Shown: positions 28,439 through 35,183 of the stretch, in pieces
Layout of the letters: every line of letters starts with the position of its first letter
How positions within the stretch are numbered: position 1 is the stretch's first letter
NCBI GenBank assembly: GCA_029265355.1
Contig: JAJUJL010000006.1
Location: 124,001-188,000 of the forward strand
Origin: Chloroflexota bacterium
GTDB lineage: Bacteria > Chloroflexota > Anaerolineae > Anaerolineales > UBA4823
DNA: 64,000 bases
Reading direction: 5' to 3'
Made by a program: the position numbers and the translations under genes
Notes under the pieces: generated by a model
Databases searched by the model: none
Seen by the model: only the letters and a program-made list of their open reading frames with translations
What the model was told of the DNA's origin: nothing

Positions 28439-29073
28439 GCACACGCATCAAGATTTTGGGCGCGCTGGCCAGCCTGGTCGCACTGGTTATTGTGGCGATA
28501 ATTTTATTGACCCCATGGATGGATCGCTGGGGAGCAACGGAAGAGGAGATCGCTGCTGCTTTCCCGGGCGACGAGCTGGTGCCGGAACCAGCCAGCTTTG
28601 TCAATCGCGCCATCACGATCCAGGCGGCTCCCGAATACATTTACCCCTGGATTGTGCAGTTAGACGCCCGCAAAGGCGGCTGGTATAGCTACACCTGGCT
28701 GGAGGCGATGGCGGGCTGCAAGATGGTCAACGCCGATCGCATTCACGAAGAATGGCAGAATCTGAAAGTGGGCGACCAGGTGTATATGTGCCCTGGTGAG
28801 TCCGGCCCACCCCCCTACATCGTGGCGCAGATCCATCCCAACCAGGCGATTGTGCTGGGACACAAAGACAACGGTGAGTGGGTCGACCTGTACCAATTCG
28901 TCATCGTGCCGCAGACCAACGGTTCCTCGCGCCTGATCTTGCGCACGCGCACCATGATGGTTGGGGGAATATGGAACATCGTTCACCCGATTGCCTATTT
29001 CATGGAGCGCGGTATGCTCTACGGGCTGAAGCAGCGCGCTGAGCGCTTGATGCAAAGCGGTCGCCAGCCATAG
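28435..29073 (+). CDS. SRPBCC-type (START-like) protein with N-terminal membrane helix
   Basis: 212 residues from ATG 28435 (4-bp overlap with the upstream stop). An N-terminal hydrophobic segment (about 7-27) is followed by a helix-grip-like domain: ITIQAAPEYIYPWIVQLD..GGWYSY is typical of SRPBCC/polyketide-cyclase-like proteins, as are WQNLKVGDQVYMCPG and a strand-rich second half ending in a long C-terminal helix. It likely binds a hydrophobic ligand next to the membrane. The ligand is unknown. It pairs with the small membrane protein upstream. Confidence 0.75.
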   Translation: MSTRIKILGALASLVALVIVAIILLTPWMDRWGATEEEIAAAFPGDELVPEPASFVNRAITIQAAPEYIYPWIVQLDARKGGWYSYTWLEAMAGCKMVNADRIHEEWQNLKVGDQVYMCPGESGPPPYIVAQIHPNQAIVLGHKDNGEWVDLYQFVIVPQTNGSSRLILRTRTMMVGGIWNIVHPIAYFMERGMLYGLKQRAERLMQSGRQP

Positions 29074-29147
29074 AGAAAGATGCTCGGTAAACCGAACAAG
29101 CCTAGTGCTCGATACCGTAACGAGATAGTCACGGAGGCAAGGTAAGC

Positions 29148-30074
29148 ATGAAATTGCGTATGCGGAAATATCAACGCGAAGACGACTGCTGGAGAATCCG
29201 CCAATTCTTGCGAGATATCGCCGTGTTGTATCAGCTCCGGGAGGTGTGTTGGCCAGTGAACCGTTGGGATTATTGGCGCTGGCACGTGAATGAAAATATC
29301 TGGCGGTTCAATTTGCAGGCTGCGGTCTTTATGTGGGAGAGCGCCCAAGATCGTTTGGCTGCGGTGCTTCATCCGGATGGCGCAGGAGAAGCCTTTATGC
29401 AGGTGCACCCGGAATTTGACTGCCTCGAGCTGGAAATCGAGATGATCTCGCTGGCGGAATCTCACTTAGCAGTTCAGCAGCCCGATGGACGCCAGCGGTT
29501 GGTGATCTGGGTGCATGAGTCAGACACCATGCGGCAGGACTTACTGCGACGGCGCGGTTATGTGAAGGGCGCCCAACCAGAATACCAACGCCGCCGCGCT
29601 CTGGACGCGCCCATACCTGAGTTTATGCTGGCAGACGGATACCAAATACGTGCATTGGGCGACGCGAATGAGCTGCCTGCTCGCTCCTGGCTATCATGGA
29701 AGGCATTCCACCCTCAGGAACCGGATGGGAAATACGCGGGCTGGGAGTGGTACCGCAATGTGCAGCGCGCTCCGCTCTACAGGCGAGACCTAGACCTGGT
29801 GGCTACTGCGCTGGATGGAGAACTGGTGGCTTTTTGTACGCTGTGGTTCGATGACGTCACCCGCACGGCTGCCTTCGAGCCTGTAGGCACGCATCCAAAT
29901 CACCAACGCAAGGGTTTGGGCAAAGCGATCATGGCAGAGGGCTTGCGCCGGGTGGGCGAAATGGGCGCCACGCTTTGCACTGTCGGATCGTATTCAGATG
30001 CAGCAGGCGGTCTATACGCTGCGCTGGGCTTCACAGCGTATGAATTGAGCGAGCCGTGGGTGAAGAGGTGGTAA
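29148..30074 (+). CDS. GNAT family acetyltransferase, double-domain type
   Basis: 308 residues. The C-terminal half has a complete GNAT core: VGTHPNHQRKGLGKAIMAEGLRR (acetyl-CoA loop, consensus RxxGxG) followed by YAALGF. The N-terminal ~150 residues resemble a second, degenerate GNAT fold without the loop. ATG 29148 has GGAGGCAAGG 5 bp upstream. Substrate unknown. It precedes the sensor kinase gene by 26 bp, but that kinase appears to have its own promoter. Confidence 0.82.
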   Translation: MKLRMRKYQREDDCWRIRQFLRDIAVLYQLREVCWPVNRWDYWRWHVNENIWRFNLQAAVFMWESAQDRLAAVLHPDGAGEAFMQVHPEFDCLELEIEMISLAESHLAVQQPDGRQRLVIWVHESDTMRQDLLRRRGYVKGAQPEYQRRRALDAPIPEFMLADGYQIRALGDANELPARSWLSWKAFHPQEPDGKYAGWEWYRNVQRAPLYRRDLDLVATALDGELVAFCTLWFDDVTRTAAFEPVGTHPNHQRKGLGKAIMAEGLRRVGEMGATLCTVGSYSDAAGGLYAALGFTAYELSEPWVKRW

Positions 30075-30088
30075 ACCTGCATTAAGCG

Positions 30089-30094
30089 TATAAT
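30089..30094 (+). promoter_or_regulatory. -10 element placed for a leaderless kinase mRNA
   Basis: Perfect TATAAT ending 6 bp before ATG 30101, so the expected transcription start falls on the start codon itself. No Shine-Dalgarno sequence precedes the ATG, which fits leaderless translation. Confidence 0.45.
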
Positions 30095-30100
30095 AATTTT

Positions 30101-32023
30101 ATGTCGAAGATGCACCAACCTCACCCACGCCAGGCTGCCAAGGATATCGAAAACGAGCGAATCGAAGTAGAACTGCGCGCTGCAGAAGCTCGTTTCAAGG
30201 CGGCTTTCGAGAGCTCAGCGATCGGTATGGGGTTAATGACGCTCGATGGGCGCATCCTGGCTGCCAACGCAGCAGTGTGCAAAATGTCTGGCTACACCGA
30301 GGAAGAACTCAAGCAGCGCTATGACTACCAAAACGTGTACCCTGCCGATGCCCAGGTGGGTATGGATCGCTTCGCCGAGATGCTGGAAGGCAAATGCGCA
30401 TCCTACACCGTCGAAAAGCGCTACCTGCGCAAGAGCGGGCAGGCGTTTTGGGCGCGCCTCACCCTCTCATTGGTGCGCGACAGCCAGGGAGAGCCCTCCT
30501 ACCTGGTCTCTATGGTGGAAGATATCGAGGAACAAAAGCGCACGCTATCAGAGTTGCGCGAGTCCGAAGCCCGCTTTCGAGCAATGTACGAAAATGCTGC
30601 TATAGGCATCAGCTTGATCGCTCCGGATGGCAGTGTAGTGGCAGTCAATCCGGTGCTGGTGGAGCTCTCTGGCTACAGCGAAGCCGAGCTGAAGCGGCTG
30701 GGTGGGCAAGCCATTACGCTGCCTGAAGATCGGCAGGTCGGCAGGCGGGAATTTTGGGAAGTTCTCGGTGGGAAGCGTAACTCCTACCAGGTGGAGAAAC
30801 GCTACGTGCACAAAGACGGGCGCATCCATTGGATGAAACAGACAGTATCGCCAGTGAGAGACGCTGGCGGACAGGTGCTGTACCTGGTGGTGATCGCCGA
30901 GGATATTGATGACCGCAAGCGGGCGGAAGAAGAGCTGCGCCAATCTGAAGCCCGGTTCAAAGCGCTCTTCGAGCATTCGGCGGTGGGTATGGGCTTGATG
31001 GCGCTCGATCGCACGATTCTTGCTGCCAATCCAGCGATGTGCGAAATGTTGGGGATGTCTGAAGCGGAGTTAGTCGGGCGGACGCCCGCCATGGCGACAC
31101 ACCCGGAGGACTACACCGTTTCCACGCAATTGTTCAATCAGATGCTTGCGGGGGAAATCGATCATTACATTTCCGAACGGCGGTACGTGCATAAGAGCGG
31201 ACAGGTCTTCTGGGCGCAGGTTTCGATGAGCATGGTGTATGACTCGGAAGGCAGACCTCTATACCTGGTAGGGCTGATCAATAACATCGATGCCATGAAA
31301 CAGGCGCAGGTCAGGTTGGCTGCCCAGGAAGCAGAATACCGTCGCCTGCTGGAAAAGCGCATCGCAGAGCGCACCGAAGAGCTGAATCGTGCCAATGAGC
31401 TGTTGCGGGAGAAAGCAGCCCAGGATGCGGTGATTGCTGAACGCACTCGCCTGGCACGCGACCTGCATGACGCGGTGACACAAACACTGTTCTCAACGAC
31501 CCTGATTGCTGAAGTGCTGCCGGATATCTGGGAATCTAACCCCGAGGAAGGCAAACGCCGTTTGGAAGAACTGCGCCAGTTGACACGCGGTGCGCTGGCT
31601 GAAATGCGCACGCTGCTGGTTGAACTGCGCCCCAATGCGCTGGTGGAAGTGCCTCTGCCCACGTTGCTGCGCCAGCTCACCGAAGCCTTGAATGGGCGCT
31701 CACGGATTAACATTCAGTTTAATGTGACAGGAGATTGTAATTTGCCGGGGGATGTACAGGTGGGGCTGTACCGCATCGCCCAAGAAGCGCTGAACAACGT
31801 GGTCAAGCATGCCCGCGCCAGCCATGCGGTGGTCACGCTGTGGATGTGTGACAGCGTGCGCTTAACCATAGCTGATGACGGGACTGGCTTCGACCCAGGT
31901 ACGGTCACCGCTGACCATTTGGGTTTGAAAATCATGCGCGAGCGCGCTGAGGCCATCGACGCAAAATTAAGTCTGTACAGCGAACCGGGCGAGGGCACGC
32001 AGATCTCGGTGGTCTGGAGTTAA
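30101..32023 (+). CDS. PAS-PAS-PAS sensor histidine kinase, NarL/DesK type
   Basis: 640 residues, no membrane segment. Three PAS/PAC units (about 29-150, 152-275, 277-400), each starting with an F..AFE/YE..AIG segment and ending in the PAC-type Y.V..VEDI motif. Then a coiled coil, HisKA_3 with phospho-acceptor His456 in ARDLHDAVTQTLFS, and HATPase (NNVVKHARAS, ADDGTGFDPG). It senses a cytoplasmic cue, perhaps redox or a small ligand. The NarL-type response regulator 76 bp downstream is its obvious partner. Confidence 0.94.
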   Translation: MSKMHQPHPRQAAKDIENERIEVELRAAEARFKAAFESSAIGMGLMTLDGRILAANAAVCKMSGYTEEELKQRYDYQNVYPADAQVGMDRFAEMLEGKCASYTVEKRYLRKSGQAFWARLTLSLVRDSQGEPSYLVSMVEDIEEQKRTLSELRESEARFRAMYENAAIGISLIAPDGSVVAVNPVLVELSGYSEAELKRLGGQAITLPEDRQVGRREFWEVLGGKRNSYQVEKRYVHKDGRIHWMKQTVSPVRDAGGQVLYLVVIAEDIDDRKRAEEELRQSEARFKALFEHSAVGMGLMALDRTILAANPAMCEMLGMSEAELVGRTPAMATHPEDYTVSTQLFNQMLAGEIDHYISERRYVHKSGQVFWAQVSMSMVYDSEGRPLYLVGLINNIDAMKQAQVRLAAQEAEYRRLLEKRIAERTEELNRANELLREKAAQDAVIAERTRLARDLHDAVTQTLFSTTLIAEVLPDIWESNPEEGKRRLEELRQLTRGALAEMRTLLVELRPNALVEVPLPTLLRQLTEALNGRSRINIQFNVTGDCNLPGDVQVGLYRIAQEALNNVVKHARASHAVVTLWMCDSVRLTIADDGTGFDPGTVTADHLGLKIMRERAEAIDAKLSLYSEPGEGTQISVVWS

Positions 32024-32047
32024 TCCGCAGATTTCGCAGATTTTATG

Positions 32048-32082
32048 CAGATAATGATGTGTTACGCAACATAAATTATCTG
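32048..32082. repeat. Inverted repeat between kinase and regulator genes
   Basis: CAGATAAT (32048-32055) and ATTATCTG (32075-32082) form a perfect 8-bp inverted repeat, next to direct copies of CGCAGATT at about 32028-32043. It could be an interspersed element or an mRNA hairpin between the two genes. The right arm ends 18 bp before the regulator ATG. Confidence 0.45.
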
Positions 32083-32099
32083 TGGATGAGGAGAGTGCG

Positions 32100-32729
32100 A
32101 TGGGCGAGAAAATCCGCGTCATGATTGTGGATGATCATGCGGTGGTGCGCTCGGGATTGAGCGCTTTTTTGAGCGTAAATCGCGACCTGGAGCTGGTGGG
32201 CGAAGCCGAAAATGGCGAGCAGGCTGTGGTGCGCGCTGGACTGCTCCGACCAGACGTGATCCTGATGGATTTGATGATGCCGGTGATGGACGGCGTGGCT
32301 GCCATCCGAACCATTAAGGCGCAGCACCCGCACATACAGATCATCGCCCTGACCAGTTTCCCGGAAGATGAGCTGGTGCAGAGCGCGCTCAAGGGCGGAG
32401 CGGTGGGCTATCTGATGAAAAACGTCACCGCGCGGGAGCTGGCAGCAGCAATCCGCGCCGCCAAAGATGGGAGGATAACGCTTTCGCCAGAGGCAGCGCA
32501 ATCGCTGGTGCGCGCCAACCAGCAGGCGCAGGAGACCGGAACGCTCACCGAGCGCGAGCGAGAAGTGCTCAAGTTGATGGTAGAGGGGCTCAACAATGCT
32601 GAGATCGCTGAGCGACTGGTGGTCAGCCTGTCAACAGTCAAGTACCATATCAGCAACATCCTGATGAAGCTGGGGGTGGATAACCGAGTGGCGGCGGTCA
32701 GCATGGCAATACAGAAAAGGCTGGTATAA
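32100..32729 (+). CDS. NarL/LuxR-type response regulator
   Basis: 209 residues from ATG 32100; a GTG at 32082 is in frame but the GAGGAGAG site fits the ATG. Receiver domain: VDDHAVV acidic pair, phospho-acceptor Asp57 in LMDLMMP, T/S in LTSF, Lys in LMKN. The C-terminal LuxR-type HTH (about 145-205) has LTEREREVLKLMVEG and SLSTVKYHISNILMKLGV. It is the likely output of the PAS3 kinase upstream; target genes are not evident. Confidence 0.95.
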   Translation: MGEKIRVMIVDDHAVVRSGLSAFLSVNRDLELVGEAENGEQAVVRAGLLRPDVILMDLMMPVMDGVAAIRTIKAQHPHIQIIALTSFPEDELVQSALKGGAVGYLMKNVTARELAAAIRAAKDGRITLSPEAAQSLVRANQQAQETGTLTEREREVLKLMVEGLNNAEIAERLVVSLSTVKYHISNILMKLGVDNRVAAVSMAIQKRLV

Positions 32730-32880
32730 ACCATTGAAGCGTGGATGTGGTAAAGGGCGGCGGGGACAATCGCGCGTGCGACTCACAATACTGGTCGATT
32801 GGGCAGGTTCGAACTCAACCTCCAGACGAGATGTGCCAACAAGCACCAGGATAGACTTATAGATCGGGAGGCATTACTCG

Positions 32881-33228
32881 ATGAGACGTATCTTGATTGC
32901 GGATGGCAATCCCGTCTTGCGCTCTGCCCTGGCGCTATTATTGGAGACGCGCTTGAAATCGCAGATTGTTGCTCTGGTGGACAGTTCGGAAAGCCTGTTG
33001 ATCGAAGCGGCTGACGCCTGCCCAGATATTGTCATCCTGGATTGTGGATTGCTTGGCGAAACCTGTGCGGCGTGCATCGCACACCTCCGCCGCATGCTAC
33101 CTCAGGCGCGCATCATTGCTACCAGTGCGTGTCTGGAGGCCGGCAACCGGGCAGAAGGCGCAGATGCTCTCGTGTGCAAGTTCGACCCGCCCGAAACGAT
33201 TCTAAAAGTGATCCAAACAGTTTCCTAG
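32881..33228 (+). CDS. Stand-alone receiver domain protein
   Basis: 115 residues, a single receiver domain without output. Phospho-acceptor Asp54 (VILDCG) and Lys100 (VCKFD) are present, but the N-terminal acidic pair is reduced to ADGNP with one Asp, so metal binding may differ. Ser/Thr switch in ATSAC. GGGAGG precedes ATG 32881. It may act as a phosphate sink or protein-partner switch for the neighbouring kinase; that is inference from position. Its last 4 bp overlap the end of the convergent gene. Confidence 0.8.
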   Translation: MRRILIADGNPVLRSALALLLETRLKSQIVALVDSSESLLIEAADACPDIVILDCGLLGETCAACIAHLRRMLPQARIIATSACLEAGNRAEGADALVCKFDPPETILKVIQTVS

Positions 33229-34049
33229 TAGAGCACCAGCGTATTTTTGAGCGCATTTTCGGCCAGTTGCATGTCTCCGGATAGTTTTGCCTTGCTTAAT
33301 ACATCTGCGTACGTGTAACGTCCGGAGGCATAGATATTGAAGTCCAGCACGTCCATTGCGATCGTGGCGCTGGCCTGGCCCAGACCGACCTGGAAGTCCC
33401 CTCCGGCGATGCCGGAAAGCGCGAAGAGAACTGCGCCAGCGCCGATTTTTGGGGGCAGGGTTTGCGCCAGGTCGCGCATCACCAGTGCAGCGATGCGCCC
33501 GTCATGTTCGGCAGTTTGCTCAAAATGCCGTCCGGTGGCGCGGCAAATATCCAGGCGGTGCATCCAGGTGTCGCGGCTGTGAATCACCATCATCAGATGG
33601 CGCAATGACAGGCTGCCGATATCGGGGCGTGGAATGGTGACCAGCTTGGCCAGGCGGAACTGATACGCCCATTTGCGGATGGCGATCGGTCCAACCTGGC
33701 GGAGCTCGTCGATCAGCTCGGCGGGGGTTTTGCCCGCTCGCTCGGTCAACTGGCGGCGGTTGACGGCGTCTTCGGCGAGTTCTCCCTTGCGAGGCCAGGC
33801 GCTGTACTGGTGAATCATTTCTCTGTAGCTGGTTCCGCTGGCATACCCGCCGGCCTGGTGCGCCAGCATATCGCGCACATTCCACAGCGTGCAAGCGGTG
33901 GGCTTTTCCCAATCGCCGGGTTCCAGGCTGTCCACCAATGCCAGGAAGCGCTGCAGCTCGGTTTCCATCAATATGTAAGCCTCATGGGCAGTGACGTAGG
34001 GTATGCTCGCTGCATGCAAAACAATGGGGGAGAGTGCGGCAGTGATCAT
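33225..34049 (-). CDS. Maleylpyruvate isomerase-like protein (DinB-type fold)
   Basis: 274 residues. The N-terminal part matches the DinB/maleylpyruvate isomerase N domain: WEKPTACTLWNVRDMLAHQAGG holds a metal-type His, with later HSRDTWMHRLDICRATGR supplying another His. The C-terminal ~90 residues resemble an SCP2-like domain. Family members use mycothiol or similar thiols, but the actual substrate is not readable here. ATG 34049 has GAGGAG upstream. It is 35 bp downstream of a TetR gene on the same strand and is probably controlled by it. Confidence 0.8.
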   Translation of the reverse strand: MITAALSPIVLHAASIPYVTAHEAYILMETELQRFLALVDSLEPGDWEKPTACTLWNVRDMLAHQAGGYASGTSYREMIHQYSAWPRKGELAEDAVNRRQLTERAGKTPAELIDELRQVGPIAIRKWAYQFRLAKLVTIPRPDIGSLSLRHLMMVIHSRDTWMHRLDICRATGRHFEQTAEHDGRIAALVMRDLAQTLPPKIGAGAVLFALSGIAGGDFQVGLGQASATIAMDVLDFNIYASGRYTYADVLSKAKLSGDMQLAENALKNTLVLY

Positions 34050-34084
34050 GTTCGGCTCCTCACAGATAAGATGATGATCAAGGA

Positions 34085-34711
34085 TCAGGATTTTGCCCAG
34101 GCTTTTTCGAGCACCTGGATGACGGCTGGGATCAGGCTGCCGAAGCGCCCCTCTCCCAGGGGCAGCTGCGGCTGGTTGGCGATGTGCAGCGCTGTAATGC
34201 CGTGCATCATGCTGATCAGCAGGTCGACGATCTGCTGCGCAGATAGATCACTGGAGATTAATGGCAGCAGGCGCTCGGCGCGCTGGTAGGAGGCTTGCAG
34301 TAAGTCCAGGCTGATCTGCAGGCTTTCTGGCGATGGCTCGAAGCCCGGCACCGGGCGCTCGAAGCACAATTGGTAGAGCTCCGGGTTGCGCTGGGCAAAG
34401 GTGAAATAGGCTTCGAATGCCAGGCGCAGCTCATCCTGCCAGCTTTGAGCGCCCTGGATCATATTTTGCATGTGCTGCGCGTACAGTGTAAAGCCCAGGC
34501 GGAAGAGGGCGTCGTAGAGGTCCATCTTGCTGGCAAAGTAATTGTAGAGGGAAGGGGCGCGCAGGTCGAGGTGCCGCGCCAGCGCTTGCATGGAGAGGGC
34601 AGCGACACCCTCCTCGCGCATGATCTGGCGGGCGGCATCCAGGATCGATGTGATCATGCGCTGGCGCTTGTGAAGCTGGTGTGGGGAAAGGTGAGGGGCG
34701 CTAATGGTCAT
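34085..34711 (-). CDS. TetR family regulator
   Basis: 208 residues from ATG 34711; the frame extends upstream to 34891 but that part covers the operator region. The N-terminal HTH is clear: RQRMITSILDAARQIMREEG, then ALSMQALARHLDLRAPSLYNYF, typical of TetR. The C-terminal ligand-binding domain (about 95-205) has a TetR_C-type SWQDELR...AYFTFAQRNPELYQLCF region. It likely represses itself and the downstream enzyme gene via the tandem palindromes just upstream. Confidence 0.9.
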   Translation of the reverse strand: MTISAPHLSPHQLHKRQRMITSILDAARQIMREEGVAALSMQALARHLDLRAPSLYNYFASKMDLYDALFRLGFTLYAQHMQNMIQGAQSWQDELRLAFEAYFTFAQRNPELYQLCFERPVPGFEPSPESLQISLDLLQASYQRAERLLPLISSDLSAQQIVDLLISMMHGITALHIANQPQLPLGEGRFGSLIPAVIQVLEKAWAKS

Positions 34712-34721
34712 GGTCAGTATT

Positions 34722-34752
34722 CTAATGATATTAGATTTTCTAATTGTATTAG
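34722..34752. promoter_or_regulatory. Tandem palindromic operators of the TetR gene
   Basis: Two 13-bp sites of the form CTAAT-N3-ATTAG: CTAATGATATTAG (34722-34734) and CTAATTGTATTAG (34740-34752). Both are perfect palindromes around the centre, spaced 18 bp. They end 11 bp from the TetR ATG, so occupancy would block transcription of the regulator-enzyme pair. No other gene was seen between 34712 and 35183. Confidence 0.75.
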
Positions 34753-34908
34753 TTTTATCTGGATTGTCAAGGAAGAAATCGATTTGGTCATAAATACCTG
34801 GCTGCTCTGATCCTGATAGAGGCACGGATAAGCTGCTCGCACGATGTGGGCCACGCAAAACGACCTGATAGGAGATTGCCACGACCAGCACAATACGCTG
34901 GTCTACTC

Positions 34909-34975
34909 ATGACATATCTGTCATTCCAAGACTGGATGACGCTTCCAGCGTCATGGAAACATCTCGCAATGACAG
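34909..34975. repeat. Small nested inverted-repeat element
   Basis: Ends CTGTCATT (34918-34925) and AATGACAG (34968-34975) are inverted. Inside lies ATGACGCT-TCC-AGCGTCAT (34936-34954), a perfect hairpin, and ATGACA-TATC-TGTCAT (34909-34924) overlaps the left end. Looks like a short non-coding mobile or REP-type element in the gap between the TetR gene and nirS. Confidence 0.55.
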
Positions 34976-35070
34976 CTAAGGTCAAATAAGGAGGACCTGC
35001 TCAGTCACAACCTGCTTGTCCCATCATTGCTTCAGGATCACGATCTCGGGCGCCAGGCTGCCAGATCAAT

Positions 35071-35112
35071 TTGCGCCAGCGCAAAGAAAGCATCCGCTCT
35101 TAGGGTTATGAT
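35071..35112 (+). promoter_or_regulatory. FNR-type site and -10 of nirS
   Basis: TTGCG-CCAG-CGCAA (35071-35084) has the TTG..N4..CAA geometry of CRP/FNR-family boxes. TATGAT (35107-35112) is a good -10. Taking the start as 35119, the box centre (35077.5) lies at -41.5, the class II activator position. The regulator itself is not in the window. Confidence 0.6.
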
Positions 35113-35183
35113 GATGATTGAATTGCGGCAAGAATTTCCGCGAGCACTCAAGAAAACTATTCGTCAAAGTCGAGGAGAGCGAG

